From NCBI GenBank assembly GCA_015056905.1, contig SVFI01000003.1, positions 62,001 to 126,000 of the forward strand: 64,000 nucleotides of DNA, in the 5' to 3' direction. This DNA comes from Lachnospiraceae bacterium (GTDB lineage Bacteria > Bacillota > Clostridia > Lachnospirales > Lachnospiraceae). Shown piece after piece: positions 16,978-26,715 of the stretch. The notes beneath the pieces are model-generated. The model saw nothing but the letters and a program-made list of their open reading frames with translations. It searched no databases and was not told the origin of the DNA. Made by a program: the position numbers and the translations under genes. Each line of letters begins with the position of its first letter. Position 1 is the first letter of the stretch.

Positions 16978-18753
16978 TCAAGTACCAATCGCATCTTCCG
17001 ACAGTTCTTTTACAAAAACCGAAGCATCTTTATCTGCATCTTTTCCGTGCCACGACAGATACAGACCTTTTTTTGCTCTTGTCATTGCAACATAGAACAT
17101 ACGACGCTCCTCCTCCATCTGCTCCGGCGTCAGCATGTGTCCGTGCGGAACCACTCCGCTGTTTAACATCGGTAAATACACGCTGTCAAACTCAAGTCCT
17201 TTTGACGCATGATAGGTCAGAATCTGTACTCCGTCACTTTTCTGTGTGATATTGCTTCCACGCGCCGGCTCAGGCGCGTTATCCACAGCAAACTGCCGGA
17301 TATATTGTTCCACATGCTTTACAAATTGTGAAACCGTCGAAAAACTCTGCGCTCTATCAAGCAGCTCGCTGAGAAGCTCCTTCATCTGTGCATGCAATTC
17401 TTCATTACCGTCTGTTACTGCATTTAAATACTCACGGTAACGCATTCCGCCAAGCACAAGCATTACAGCGCCGTATGCATCCATATTCTGCATGAGGTCG
17501 CACTGTTTTTCCATCCGCAGAATATCTTCTTTTATTTCTAACTGACCGCTTCTGTCTGTTTCTGTCTTTAATGACATAAAATCGACCGACTCTTTTTTTA
17601 ACATTTCCCTCGTAATTCCTCTGTATGGCTTGTTCATAAACATCAGAAAATCACTGCGTTTCTGTCCGCACACGCAAAAACGAAGTGCTGCCAGAATATC
17701 CCGAACCCATACATTCTCATAAAAGCAGCTTCTCCGCTCTCTTATACAGCAACAGATTTCCCTTCGCCAAAACAGCTCCGCCACATATTCCGCATGCCTA
17801 TTCGTACGCACAAGAATCGCTGTATCTTCATTTCCTTCTTCCTTTATCTTTGATGCAATATACTCGATTTCTTCCTGCTGCGATTCAAAAGATTGCACGC
17901 ATACCCGATTGTCAAAATTACCGGCTGCGTAAATTTGTTTTGAAAATCTCTCCCTGTTGTTTCCGATACTTTTACATGCAAGTGACACTATTTTCCCGCC
18001 GCATCTGAAATTTTCTTCCAGACATATGGTTCTGCTTTCCGGAAAATCAGCAAGAAATCTCTTCATGTACTGTGGATTGGAACCTCGGAACGAATAAATC
18101 GCCTGATCATCATCTCCGACAACAAACAGATTTCCTTTTTGTCCGGCGAGCATTTTGGTCATCTCATACTGCCTCCCATTGACATCCTGAAACTCATCCA
18201 CAAGGATATAGAAAAAACGCTTCTGCCACCTTTCTCTTTCATATGGGCACGATAAAAACAACTCGTGACACAGCACCAGCATATCATCAAAATCAATTTT
18301 CTCCTGTTCCCTGCAAATGGCACAATACCGATTCTTAATATTCAAAAATTCTTCATCCGCTTCCTGCTCAGCCGGCCAACTGTTTTTATATGTACTGATT
18401 TTGCGAAGCATAGTTTCACATGCATAAAGTTTCTGCTGCTCCGTCTTGTCAAACATAGGAAGAAGCTTCCTCATAATCTGTATTTTTTCTGATTCTTTGA
18501 TAAGGGTAACATTACGATATTTCTCTGAAGTGAGTAAAAAATGATAAAAAACCGAATGAAAAGTTCCGAAAACCGCTCCTTCCGCACGCGGACAAATCTT
18601 ATGACAACGCTGTTTCATCTCCTGTGCTGCGGCTTTGGTAAAAGTGATGGTTAAAATACGCTCCGGCGGAACCTTTTTCTCCTCGATAAGATAACGGATC
18701 CGCTCTGATATGACATGGGTTTTTCCACTTCCGGGACCTGCCAGTACAAGCAT
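16978..18753 (-). CDS. UvrD/PcrA-type ATP-dependent DNA helicase
   Basis: Superfamily 1A helicase: Walker A GPGSGKT, motif Ia TITFTKAAAQEM, GTFHSVFY, DEFQDVN, GDDDQAIYSFRG, and the late motifs YHASKGLEFD and VAMTRAKK. The first ATG (18753) leaves out the Q motif. An in-frame open stretch reading TPRQREAITFTEGT continues upstream to about 18819, overlapping gltX, but contains no ATG, GTG or TTG. The true start may be ATT at 18819 or 18816, preceded by AAAAAGG. The protein is shorter than typical PcrA but complete through motif VI. It is transcribed behind gltX. Confidence 0.88.
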   Translation of the reverse strand: MLVLAGPGSGKTHVISERIRYLIEEKKVPPERILTITFTKAAAQEMKQRCHKICPRAEGAVFGTFHSVFYHFLLTSEKYRNVTLIKESEKIQIMRKLLPMFDKTEQQKLYACETMLRKISTYKNSWPAEQEADEEFLNIKNRYCAICREQEKIDFDDMLVLCHELFLSCPYERERWQKRFFYILVDEFQDVNGRQYEMTKMLAGQKGNLFVVGDDDQAIYSFRGSNPQYMKRFLADFPESRTICLEENFRCGGKIVSLACKSIGNNRERFSKQIYAAGNFDNRVCVQSFESQQEEIEYIASKIKEEGNEDTAILVRTNRHAEYVAELFWRREICCCIRERRSCFYENVWVRDILAALRFCVCGQKRSDFLMFMNKPYRGITREMLKKESVDFMSLKTETDRSGQLEIKEDILRMEKQCDLMQNMDAYGAVMLVLGGMRYREYLNAVTDGNEELHAQMKELLSELLDRAQSFSTVSQFVKHVEQYIRQFAVDNAPEPARGSNITQKSDGVQILTYHASKGLEFDSVYLPMLNSGVVPHGHMLTPEQMEEERRMFYVAMTRAKKGLYLSWHGKDADKDASVFVKELSEDAIGT

Positions 18754-18800
18754 GGTCCCTTCCGTGAATGTGATGGCTTCCCGCTGACGAGGCGTCGCCT

Positions 18801-20270
18801 TTAGTTCTGTTCTAATAATTCAATACCTTTTTTGATACGGATTAAAGACTCCTCTTTGCCGAGGACTTCCATAATCTCTGTTGCTCCTGCCGGAGTCATC
18901 TGCTTACCGGACACAGCCGTACGAACCGGCCACATCGCAAAGCCGTTCTTGCATCCTTTTTTCTCCACATAACCAACCAGAGTCTGATATAACGAATCAT
19001 TGCTGTAATCTTCGAGCTCTTCAAATATCGGCAAAAGCTCTTTGAGTACTTCAAGCGCGGATTCTTTCGTCGTCTTCATCTTTTTGTGAACGTACATCTC
19101 AGAATCATATTCCGGTAACGTTTCAAAGAAATCAATCAAATTCTTAATATCCGGGAAAACTTCGATTCTGGTTTTTACCATTTCTGCAATTTTCTTTAAA
19201 TCGATATCTCTTGTGATCACTTCTTTGATGTATGGAAGCGCCATGTCATAGAACGCATCAAATTCCATGTTTTTGATATATTCACCATTCATCCATTTCA
19301 GTTTCGTATAGTCAAATACCGCCGGAGATTTGGACATATGAAGATAATCAAACTCCTGAATCAGTTCTTCCAGAGAGAATATCTCCTGATTGCCAGCCGG
19401 ACTCCAGCCAAGCAGTGCAACGAAGTTCACAATCGCCTCCGTTAAAAATCCCTGCTCTACCAGATCTTCATAAGATGAATGTCCGCATCTCTTAGATAAT
19501 TTCTGATGATTTTCATCTGTAATAAGCGGACAATGTACGTATTTTGGCACTTCCCATCCGAATGCATCATACAGACGATTATATTTCGGGGATGAGGATA
19601 AGTATTCATTTCCTCTCACCACGTGTGTAATTTCCATCAAATGGTCATCGACAACATTGGCAAAATTGTACGTCGGATATCCGTCTGATTTAATCAGAAT
19701 CATATCGTCAAGTTCTGCATTATCCACAGAAATATCTCCGTAAAGTTCATCATGGAACGTCGTTGTTCCTTCTCTCGGTACATTCTGACGGATAACATAT
19801 GGGGTACCCGCTGCAAGCTTTGTCTCCACTTCTTCCTTGGAAAGTGACAAACAATGCTTGTCATAGACATTAATCTCTTTGGTCTCTCCGTTTGCTGTTG
19901 TAATTACCTGATGAAGAGAGTCAAGTCTTTCTTTGTCACAGAAACAATAATATGCTTCTCCTTTTTCTACTAACAGCTTCGCATATTCCAAGTAAATTCC
20001 CTTTTCCTGCCTTTCACTCTGTACATACGGGCCGAATCCTTTGTCCTTATCCGGACCTTCATCATGCACAAGGCCGGTTTTTGCAAGTGTACGATAAATA
20101 ATATCTACAGCACCTTCCACCAGTCTTTCCTGGTCTGTATCCTCAATTCGAAGAATAAAATCTCCGCCTTCATGCTTCGTAATCAGGTACGCATAAAGCG
20201 CAGTACGAAGATTTCCCACATGCATACGCCCGGTCGGACTCGGTGCAAATCTTGTTCTTGTCTTACTCAT
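18801..20270 (-). CDS. gltX: Glutamyl-tRNA synthetase
   Basis: Charges tRNA-Glu with glutamate. About 489 residues start with [20 protein letters not shown], containing the HIGH-type motif (HVGN); the second signature is KLSKR, in the position of KMSKS. The ATG at 20270 overlaps the end of the hydrogenase gene, with GAGGG inside that gene; the long N-terminal extension in the track is noise. It sits in an unusual co-directional order: hydrogenase, gltX, helicase. No T-box is present because it is internal to the transcript. Confidence 0.96.
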   Translation of the reverse strand: MSKTRTRFAPSPTGRMHVGNLRTALYAYLITKHEGGDFILRIEDTDQERLVEGAVDIIYRTLAKTGLVHDEGPDKDKGFGPYVQSERQEKGIYLEYAKLLVEKGEAYYCFCDKERLDSLHQVITTANGETKEINVYDKHCLSLSKEEVETKLAAGTPYVIRQNVPREGTTTFHDELYGDISVDNAELDDMILIKSDGYPTYNFANVVDDHLMEITHVVRGNEYLSSSPKYNRLYDAFGWEVPKYVHCPLITDENHQKLSKRCGHSSYEDLVEQGFLTEAIVNFVALLGWSPAGNQEIFSLEELIQEFDYLHMSKSPAVFDYTKLKWMNGEYIKNMEFDAFYDMALPYIKEVITRDIDLKKIAEMVKTRIEVFPDIKNLIDFFETLPEYDSEMYVHKKMKTTKESALEVLKELLPIFEELEDYSNDSLYQTLVGYVEKKGCKNGFAMWPVRTAVSGKQMTPAGATEIMEVLGKEESLIRIKKGIELLEQN

Positions 20271-21756
20271 TGTGTCCCTCCATCTTCGGTAACTGTACTT
20301 CCGAATTTTCTTTAAAATTATTGACCTCTCTCGTCGCCTGTGCAACAGCAATATTCGTTCCCGCTCCTGCAACACAGCCTCCAGGGCAAGCCATACCCTC
20401 TATCAGACAACCGTTTTTCTTGCCCATCTTAGCAAGCATGAGCATCTTTTTACATTCTGCCAGACTTTCCGCATGCTCAATATTTACCTCAACATCCGGA
20501 TAGTTCTCTCTGATAACATCCTCTATCGCAGATGCAACACCGCCGGCCACACCATAACCACGCCCTGCTCCGGTTGCATCTTCCATCTTATCCATTGCCT
20601 CAATTTCTTCCAGAAGAATACCTTTGGCTTCAAACATACCTGCAAGTTCTTCAAATGTGATAACAAAATCTACATCGGAGCGCACGGTCCTTCTTGACGC
20701 TTCCAGTTTCTTGGACGCACATGGTCCGATAAATACCACACTCGCATCCGGATGTTCTTCCTTGATGACACGCGCTGTCGCTACCATCGGAGTAAGTGCA
20801 TTGGAAATCTTATCAATGGTTTCCGGGAAGAACTTCTTTGCAAGTACAGACCATGACGGGCAGCAGCTTGTCAGAAGGAAAGGTACCTCTCCTGTTGCCA
20901 CTTCTTTCACATAATGCTCTGCCTCTGCAAGCGCACCGAGGTCCGCTCCTATGGCAGTCTCATAAACTTCCGCAAAACCGAGTTCTTTCAATGCAGTTTT
21001 AAGTTTGTCCGGTGTCACATCTTTTCCGAACTGACCTACAAATGCAGGTGCTACCTGTGCAATAATTTTCTTTCCGGACTGCATCGCACGAATCAACTGG
21101 AAAATCTGTGATTTATCTGCAATGGCACCGAACGGGCAACTTACCATACACTGTCCGCACGATACACATAAGTCATTATCTATCTTCGCTCTGCCCCGTT
21201 CATCGCTCTTAATCGCTCCGACACCGCAGGCAGCTGCACACGGACGAACCTGATGAGAAATGGCATCATACGGACAAACCGATTTGCATTTACCGCATTT
21301 GATACATTTTTCCTGGTCAATAAACGAACGACCGTTTTTCATCGTGATGGCACCACGCGGGCAAACCTCATTACACGGATGTGCCAGACATCCCATACAC
21401 TTATTCGTTACTTCATATTTGTTTTCCGGGCAGGAATTACATGCTGACGGAATCACCTGCATAAGCGGCGGCTCATAATATTTCTCCGCAATATTACTCT
21501 CCTCCACGCCCTGCGATACATGTACCGGTGCATCTTCCGGTCTTAAAGACATACCCATCGCCAAACGGATACGTTCTCTGACTACCGCTCTTTCTCTATA
21601 AAAACTTTCCCAATACTCCGTATCTTCGTTATCAACAATCTTATACGGAAGTGCTTCCATATCGTCAACCAGATTCTCAGAATTATACGCCAGATTGGCA
21701 ACTTCTTTAAATACCCGCTTACGAACTTTGCGGACTTCGGTGTCAATACCTCGCAT
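20263..21756 (-). CDS. Monomeric [FeFe] hydrogenase, group B-like
   Basis: Cytosolic iron hydrogenase homologue of about 497 residues. It has several N-terminal iron-sulfur motifs ([42 protein letters not shown]) and the H-cluster motifs [16 protein letters not shown] and [14 protein letters not shown]. Motif 2 as GPCxxKK rather than MPCxxKK fits group B, whose physiological role is poorly known. The second ATG (21756) is preferred because GGGAGG abuts the first. It may connect ferredoxin redox state to H2; Rex control is possible, but no operator was seen. Confidence 0.93.
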   Translation of the reverse strand: MRGIDTEVRKVRKRVFKEVANLAYNSENLVDDMEALPYKIVDNEDTEYWESFYRERAVVRERIRLAMGMSLRPEDAPVHVSQGVEESNIAEKYYEPPLMQVIPSACNSCPENKYEVTNKCMGCLAHPCNEVCPRGAITMKNGRSFIDQEKCIKCGKCKSVCPYDAISHQVRPCAAACGVGAIKSDERGRAKIDNDLCVSCGQCMVSCPFGAIADKSQIFQLIRAMQSGKKIIAQVAPAFVGQFGKDVTPDKLKTALKELGFAEVYETAIGADLGALAEAEHYVKEVATGEVPFLLTSCCPSWSVLAKKFFPETIDKISNALTPMVATARVIKEEHPDASVVFIGPCASKKLEASRRTVRSDVDFVITFEELAGMFEAKGILLEEIEAMDKMEDATGAGRGYGVAGGVASAIEDVIRENYPDVEVNIEHAESLAECKKMLMLAKMGKKNGCLIEGMACPGGCVAGAGTNIAVAQATREVNNFKENSEVQLPKMEGHNE

Positions 21757-21837
21757 TTTCATCCTCCCAAATAAACGTTAGTAAAACCACATATCATTTT
21801 ATACAAAATATGGGGCAAAATCAAGCCAAAACATGAA

Positions 21838-21868
21838 AAGAGCTGTCTGAACGAATCAAACAGCCCTT
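21838..21868 (-). terminator. Terminator of the SHOCT gene
   Basis: On the minus strand AAGGGCTGTTTGA pairs with TCAGACAGCTCTT (two wobble pairs) around TTCGT, followed by TT and a T-rich stretch. Confidence 0.65.
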
Positions 21869-21903
21869 GTATATAATAAATTTCACCTTTTCAATATTTC
21901 CCA

Positions 21904-22626
21904 TTAGAAAATACTTACTAATTTCTTCTTCTCTGCCTCGTACTCTTCTTCACTTAAGATACCGTTATCGCGTAAAACTTTGAGTTTCTTAATCTTTGTC
22001 TCGAATTCAGAGATATCGGATGCAATACCTGCAAGTGCAACTGTGTCGGAACTTGCCGGTGCTGCCGCTGCCGGTTTCGGAGCCGCTGCCGGTGCTGCCG
22101 GTGTTGCTGCTGCCGCTGCTGCAGTTGCTGCTGCGCTTAAATGGAAATCAGAACTTGCAACTGTCTGTGTTACCTCAACCGGGTTACTTGCAAGACCGCT
22201 GCTCTGACGAATACGTTCTGTCAAGGATGCTGCCTTTGTCTTAGCATCAAAGATAGCATTTACAAACTGGTCACCTTCATCAAATCCAGGAAGGAAGCAA
22301 TATCTTGTATAAGCACCTTCACCTTTATTTTCAATTGTAACCATTAATGTCTTCTTTCCGCCGTATGTAACCTGAGAACATTCTCTTACGTTCATTAAGT
22401 AATGAGAGAAATTATCAAGACGTGCGTTCGTTCCCTTCGGGTTATCAGCGATAGATACTCGACCACTGATACGAAGATTTGAAATCGCTACACGAAAATC
22501 TTCACTTTTCTTGATGAGTCCACCTTCTTTTGAAACCCACTCTTTCTGATAAATAATCTTTTCAAGTCGAATACACTTGTTACAAACTTCACTTGAAGAG
22601 TCACTTCCACAAATTAAACATTTCAT
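21904..22626 (-). CDS. Zinc-ribbon, Ala/Pro-rich linker, SHOCT-domain protein
   Basis: A 240-residue protein of unknown function. Residues 1-20 form a zinc ribbon (CLICGSDSSSEVCNKC); a beta-rich middle part (about 35-140) follows; then a low-complexity AAAAAATPAAPAAAPKP linker; and residues 205-240 form a SHOCT helix pair (LKVLRDNGILSEEEYEAEKKKL). SHOCT domains often mediate oligomerisation or regulation. The nucleotide repeat in the linker is coding, not a repeat array. GGGAG lies upstream of the ATG. Confidence 0.8.
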   Translation of the reverse strand: MKCLICGSDSSSEVCNKCIRLEKIIYQKEWVSKEGGLIKKSEDFRVAISNLRISGRVSIADNPKGTNARLDNFSHYLMNVRECSQVTYGGKKTLMVTIENKGEGAYTRYCFLPGFDEGDQFVNAIFDAKTKAASLTERIRQSSGLASNPVEVTQTVASSDFHLSAAATAAAAAATPAAPAAAPKPAAAAPASSDTVALAGIASDISEFETKIKKLKVLRDNGILSEEEYEAEKKKLVSIF

Positions 22627-22726
22627 ACGTTCACACTCCCTATACCCATATTTCCCAAAAAACAGGATTGTTCTTGTTTATATACATAGTTTAGCATGAA
22701 AATTTTTTAATAGCAACATACCGAAG

Positions 22727-22829
22727 CGACCAATTCTGTCGCAAAATGAACCAATTCTGCAAAATTGGCGCATCCCGGGATGGGTATACGCCAATTTGCA
22801 ATCTATGTCAAGTGTCAGGCCTTTGACAC
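22727..22829. repeat. Hairpin cluster downstream of cotJC
   Basis: Direct repeats ACCAATTCTG occur twice. A long imperfect hairpin (GCAAAATTGGCG with CGCCAATTTGC, 22759-22799) encloses the palindrome CATCCCGGGATG. GTGTCA-GGCCTT-TGACAC (22812-22829) may terminate the cotJ transcript. No coding sequence. Confidence 0.5.
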
Positions 22830-22834
22830 GGATT

Positions 22835-23461
22835 TTAACAATTTTCCTTCCTTTCTTTCACGTTGCATGTATCAAATGCCGGGTTAAACGCGTAGAAATT
22901 CTTTTCATTAAGTTTATCCTGCACTCTGCGGAGTGCCTCACCGAATCTCTGGAAATGAACAACTTCTCTTGCGCGCAGGAACTTGATAACATCACATACA
23001 TCCGGATCTTTCACCATACGGAGAATATTATCATACGTTGTTCTTGCCTTTTGCTCTGCTGCCATGTCTTCCATTAAATCCGTAATCGGGTCTCCCTTAG
23101 ACTGAAACTCACATGCATTAAACGGAATTCCTCCCGCTGCCTGTGGCCAAAGTGCCAGTGTGTGATCGACATAGTACGTAGCAAATCCCGACTTTTCAAT
23201 TTCTTCCATGGAGAGATCTCTTGTCAGCTGGTGTACAATGGCACCAATAAGCTCAAAGTGCGCCAGTTCTTCGGTACCGATATCCGTCAAAAGTCCTGCT
23301 ACTTCATTATATGGAATAGAATATCTCTGAGAAAGGTAACGCATGGACGCTGCAAGTTCACCATCCGGACCGCCGTACTGGCTGATAATAATCTGTGCCG
23401 TCTTTGCGTTTGTCTCTTTGATGTTTACCGGATACTGTAATCTTCTCTCATAACTCCACAT
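22835..23461 (-). CDS. cotJC: Spore coat protein CotJC (manganese catalase family)
   Basis: A 208-residue ferritin-like, manganese-catalase-family protein found in the inner spore coat. The helices carry metal-ligand Glu/His residues as in EELAHFELIGAIVHQL and REVVHFQRF. The start MWSYERRLQYPV at 23461 is preferred to the ATG that abuts the ribosome site AAGGAGG. Its first codon overlaps the cotJB stop. The family may act as a real catalase; enzymatic activity is not certain here. Confidence 0.94.
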   Translation of the reverse strand: MWSYERRLQYPVNIKETNAKTAQIIISQYGGPDGELAASMRYLSQRYSIPYNEVAGLLTDIGTEELAHFELIGAIVHQLTRDLSMEEIEKSGFATYYVDHTLALWPQAAGGIPFNACEFQSKGDPITDLMEDMAAEQKARTTYDNILRMVKDPDVCDVIKFLRAREVVHFQRFGEALRRVQDKLNEKNFYAFNPAFDTCNVKERKENC

Positions 23462-23736
23462 TATTTGCATCCTCCTTCCCAAGGCATCGGCGCAAGAGCC
23501 CACAACCATTTGTTGTCATCACTCTCGTTTGCCAATGATACCGACATCGGCTCATACTTATAGCTGTACTCTTTTTCAAGCTGATTTTTAAGTTTCACAT
23601 AATGATTCAAATATGCAATTGCCTCACGCTCATGCGGATGTGTGTCGAGATATAACGTCATTTCGACCACAGCAAAGTCCACCTTACTGATTTCATGAAG
23701 TAATGCAAGTCTGGACATATCACTCGTTTTCATCAT
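23461..23736 (-). CDS. cotJB: Spore coat protein CotJB
   Basis: A 91-residue small spore coat component with the family pattern RLALLHEISKVDFAVVEMTLYLDTHP and a C-terminal WPWEGG-like ending (APMPWEGGCK). The ATG at 23736 is chosen because GGAAGGAG lies nine bases before it. The start overlaps the cotJA stop codon, so the three genes are translationally coupled. Confidence 0.92.
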   Translation of the reverse strand: MMKTSDMSRLALLHEISKVDFAVVEMTLYLDTHPHEREAIAYLNHYVKLKNQLEKEYSYKYEPMSVSLANESDDNKWLWALAPMPWEGGCK

Positions 23737-23903
23737 TTTACACATCTCCTTCCGCAAAATGGTTTATTGAGTTCCGGGAAAATAGTCCCCTCGTGAAACG
23801 CATCATCAAGATCTTCATATATTTTGTCAAGTTTCTGCCATGGTACATATGCCATCGCAACAGGGAACTCTTCCATCTGCATCTGTTCATAATAATTTTT
23901 CAT
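23733..23903 (-). CDS. cotJA: Spore coat-associated protein CotJA
   Basis: A 56-residue protein missing from the ORF track because of its size. My translation begins MKNYYEQMQMEEFPVAMAYV and continues with PWQKLDKIYEDLDDAFHEGTIFPEL-type family sequence (core LDKIYE, GTIFPELNKPF), ending CGRRCVK. AGGAGA precedes the ATG. It is the first gene of cotJABC; a possible sigma-E-type promoter lies about 30 bp upstream. Confidence 0.9.
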   Translation of the reverse strand: MKNYYEQMQMEEFPVAMAYVPWQKLDKIYEDLDDAFHEGTIFPELNKPFCGRRCVK

Positions 23904-23929
23904 TACTTTTCTCCTGCCTTTTTATTATC

Positions 23930-23957
23930 ATAGTATGTAGCTTTCTGTCGGATTGAC
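23930..23957 (-). promoter_or_regulatory. Possible mother-cell sigma-E promoter of cotJ
   Basis: On the minus strand GTCAATC, about 13 bp, then CATACTAT resembles sigma-E -35 and -10 elements (CATACANT). Support is partly positional: cotJ is mother-cell expressed in known spore formers. Confidence 0.35.
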
Positions 23958-23968
23958 ACAAGGCGGGC

Positions 23969-24019
23969 AAAAAAAACCGGAATTACAGCCTGTCTTAAGA
24001 CATATTTCTGCAATCCCGG
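23969..24019 (-). terminator. Terminator of spoVAF
   Basis: CCGGGATTGCAG pairs with CTGTAATTCCGG (two wobble pairs) on the minus strand, followed by eight T residues. Confidence 0.8.
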
Positions 24020-24029
24020 GAATATCATG

Positions 24030-25454
24030 TTATACATTTCTGATGTGACGGCGCAACAGACGTTTTTTCAGCTCTTTAAAATCAAACGGAATGAGTGGAT
24101 ACAAGTAACCTCTTCCCGATATCATTTTATTGTTGATTAGCGATAATATAAAAATTCCGATTCCGGCAATAAAGCCATAAATCCCGAATAAACTAGTTAG
24201 CACCAGATTTAATATACGCATAAATTTGATAGCGTAAGCCAACTCATAGTTCGTCTGCGTGTAGTTAGCCAATGCTACAAACGCCATATAAAGCATAACT
24301 TCCGCATTAAACCACCCGCTGCTGACCGAAAAATCACCCAGAATAAGCGCCGCCATAATGCTTAGAGGTGTACTGAGCATATTCGGTGTATTGACCGCCG
24401 CAAGCCGCAGACCGTCCAACGCAACCTCCAATATAATAAACTGCCAAAAAATAGGAATATTGGACGGGTCTTTCATCTGAATAAATGCAAAACTTTCCGG
24501 AATCCAATGAGGGTTTGCCGAGAGCAACAGATATAATGGCGTTATAAAATAGGAAAATACCAAAATTATAAATTTTGCAAACCTGAGATACGTTCCTGTA
24601 ATCGGCGGAAAATAGTAATCATCCGCTTCCTCTGCAATATCAAACAAAGACGTCGGAAGTATCATCGCCTGTGGTGCATTATCCACTAAAATCACGATAT
24701 TACCTTCCAAAATCTGCGCTGCGGATGTGTCCGGTCGTTCTGTAAAACGGAACTTCGGGAACGGATTGAGCCATCTTTTATCATACAGACACTCTGCCAG
24801 CGATTCCTGATTTAATGTCAGTGCATCTACTTTCATTCCCTTGATCCGGCTTTTTATTTCCATCAGGAAGTTTTCATTTACTCTTTTCCCCATATATAAA
24901 AGTGCAATATCTGTTTTTGATGTTGCACCTGCCTGCAACATCTCCACACATAAGTCCGCGTCTCTGATTCGTCTTCTTATCAGAGCCGTATTAAAAATAA
25001 TCGTCTCCACAAAACCGTCCTTTGACCCGCGCAACGCCTTATCCTTATCCGGTTCCGATACGCTTCTTGCCGGGTAAGTTCTAGAATCAATGAGAATACA
25101 CTTATCATAGCCATCAATGAACATAATAAGCTGACCGGACAATACTGCTGTCACAATTTTATCTTTCCGGTCTTCCATATCCACCTCGACATAAGGCATA
25201 TTTTTTCTCAGCATCTCAGCTGCATTTAACGGCAAATCCTCTCTTGTCAGCCCAATGAAATATTGCAGCATTTTCATCATCAGCTCATCTTTACAAAAAC
25301 CGTCAATAAAATATATGACTGCATCTTTTCCCCCGATAACAAGATCACGATAGAGCACATCAAAATTTACATCGACATTCAGTTTTTCGTGAAAATACTT
25401 CCTGTTTTCCTTCACACTCTTGCTGATTCTGCTTTCCAAAATAATCGGTTCCAT
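24030..25454 (-). CDS. spoVAF: Spore germination protein SpoVAF (GerA family)
   Basis: A 474-residue inner spore membrane protein. It has a soluble N-terminal half with GerA-type sequence (ETIIFNTALIRRRIRD, NIVILVDNAPQAMILP) and a membrane half with about five helices (FWQFIILEVALDGLRLAA, NTPNMLSTPLS). The short N-terminus and the overall sequence favour SpoVAF over GerAA; it is thought to support nutrient-receptor signalling during germination. AGGAGT precedes the ATG, and a forespore-type promoter lies upstream. No spoVAA-AE genes adjoin it. Confidence 0.85.
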   Translation of the reverse strand: MEPIILESRISKSVKENRKYFHEKLNVDVNFDVLYRDLVIGGKDAVIYFIDGFCKDELMMKMLQYFIGLTREDLPLNAAEMLRKNMPYVEVDMEDRKDKIVTAVLSGQLIMFIDGYDKCILIDSRTYPARSVSEPDKDKALRGSKDGFVETIIFNTALIRRRIRDADLCVEMLQAGATSKTDIALLYMGKRVNENFLMEIKSRIKGMKVDALTLNQESLAECLYDKRWLNPFPKFRFTERPDTSAAQILEGNIVILVDNAPQAMILPTSLFDIAEEADDYYFPPITGTYLRFAKFIILVFSYFITPLYLLLSANPHWIPESFAFIQMKDPSNIPIFWQFIILEVALDGLRLAAVNTPNMLSTPLSIMAALILGDFSVSSGWFNAEVMLYMAFVALANYTQTNYELAYAIKFMRILNLVLTSLFGIYGFIAGIGIFILSLINNKMISGRGYLYPLIPFDFKELKKRLLRRHIRNV

Positions 25455-25500
25455 ATACTCCTGCCTTTCTGCCTCTGTGTATTTTTTCTTTTTTATGGTT

Positions 25501-25530
25501 TAGTTTGTCAAATGTGGGATTTTTTATTCA
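25501..25530 (-). promoter_or_regulatory. Candidate forespore sigma-G promoter of spoVAF
   Basis: On the minus strand TGAATA, a 17-bp spacer, then CAAACTA closely match sigma-G elements (TGAATA, CATACTA). Forespore expression is expected for a germination protein. Confidence 0.5.
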
Positions 25531-25616
25531 TACAGAAAGATTATGCTAGTGTGATAATTCTTCTTGTGATATACTTGTGGTGGTTGTAATAAATTGAAAT
25601 CACAAGGAGAATTACC

Positions 25617-26051
25617 ATGGAACAGATTCGTATTCAGTATTTAGATGAAACTATCGAAAAGTTAACTTACATAGACGGAAAATCCGACTGGATTGACCTT
25701 CGAAGTGCTATGGACGTAGAACTTAAAGCCGGAGAATTTAAGCTGATTCACCTCGGCGTAGCAATGCAGTTACCGGAGGGTTACGAGGCTCACGTTGTAC
25801 CGCGCAGCTCTACTTACAAAAATTTCGGAATTATTCAGACGAACCACTGCGGAATCATTGACTGCTCTTACTGTGGTCCCGACGATTGGTGGTATATGCC
25901 TGTGTACGCGCTGCGCGATACCGTCATTCACAAAAATGACCGCATCTGCCAGTTCCGTATTATGGAAAACCAGCCGAAGCTTATGTTTGAGCAGGTTGAA
26001 AAGTTAGAAGGAAGCAACCGCGGGGGCATCGGAAGTACCGGGAAGAATTAA
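25617..26051 (+). CDS. dut: dUTP diphosphatase (trimeric dUTPase)
   Basis: Hydrolyses dUTP to dUMP, keeping uracil out of DNA and feeding thymidylate synthesis. The 144-residue protein has the trimeric family motifs: [19 protein letters not shown], the region around [15 protein letters not shown], and the C-terminal GGIGSTG arm that closes over the nucleotide. GGAGA precedes the ATG. It is monocistronic, divergent from spoVAF, and followed by a clear terminator. Confidence 0.94.
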   Translation: MEQIRIQYLDETIEKLTYIDGKSDWIDLRSAMDVELKAGEFKLIHLGVAMQLPEGYEAHVVPRSSTYKNFGIIQTNHCGIIDCSYCGPDDWWYMPVYALRDTVIHKNDRICQFRIMENQPKLMFEQVEKLEGSNRGGIGSTGKN

Positions 26052-26062
26052 CATAACATAAG

Positions 26063-26090
26063 AAAAGCGGACAACACACTGTCCGCTTTT
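26063..26090. terminator. Bidirectional terminator between dut and fic
   Basis: AAAAGCGGAC and GTCCGCTTTT form a 10-bp stem with an 8-nt loop, with T tails both ways. Confidence 0.85.
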
Positions 26091-26092
26091 GT

Positions 26093-26695
26093 TTACAATT
26101 CTTCCGTCTTAAAGGTTGTATACCCTTCATAGTAATAGCTATTATCAATGCCTTTCATAAAAACCTCACGATCATCAATTTTATCACTCAAGGCCACATT
26201 TAAAATATGTTTAATTTCTATATCTCTGATTGGACTCCGTTCCATTGCAAGAAGATAATCTTCTTTTTCTACTTTGCTCCAGTCAATCACTTTACCGATT
26301 TGTTTCTTTAAAATGCAATCAAGCCATATGCGAGTACTTCTACCATTTCCCTCACGGAATGGATGCGCGATATTCATTTCCACATATTTTTCGATAATCT
26401 CATCAAAAGTAGATTGAGGCATTCTATCAATATTTTCAAGCGCTGCTTCCAGATACATTAATGACGCAAAGCGAAAACTTCCCTTTGAAATATTAACGTC
26501 ACGCATTTCCCCTGCAAAATTGTAGATATCCTCAAATAAATATTTATGAATTGCTCTTAACGAAGAGAACGTCCCCACTTCAAGGTTGTCAAGCATACCA
26601 TTTTCAAACAACTCTCTTGCTTTCTTTTTGCTGATTTTTTCCTCAGCATCAGCAAGTTCCGGTGCCGAGCTGATTCCTAACTTGTTGTCAAGCAT
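26093..26695 (-). CDS. Fic family protein adenylyltransferase
   Basis: A 200-residue Fic-fold enzyme. The catalytic loop HPFREGNGR (111-119) is intact, predicting transfer of AMP or a related group from nucleotide to a protein hydroxyl. An upstream beta-hairpin region (NISKGSFRFA) clamps the target. No separate antitoxin gene lies beside it. The ATG at 26695 follows AGAGGTG; the track's start is upstream of the promoter elements. Palindromic TGTAATA sites around its promoter suggest tight control. Confidence 0.9.
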   Translation of the reverse strand: MLDNKLGISSAPELADAEEKISKKKARELFENGMLDNLEVGTFSSLRAIHKYLFEDIYNFAGEMRDVNISKGSFRFASLMYLEAALENIDRMPQSTFDEIIEKYVEMNIAHPFREGNGRSTRIWLDCILKKQIGKVIDWSKVEKEDYLLAMERSPIRDIEIKHILNVALSDKIDDREVFMKGIDNSYYYEGYTTFKTEEL

Positions 26696-26715
26696 ATACA
26701 CACCTCTGAAATCAA

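Noticed and set aside
20271-20375. 35-residue basic N-terminal extension of GltX
   Set aside because: It lies inside the hydrogenase coding sequence in another frame; the ATG at 20270 has GAGGG and matches family starts.
22067-22140. Short tandem GCTGCCGGT-like repeats resembling a repeat array
   Set aside because: They encode the Ala/Pro-rich linker of the SHOCT protein; no spacers, so not CRISPR.
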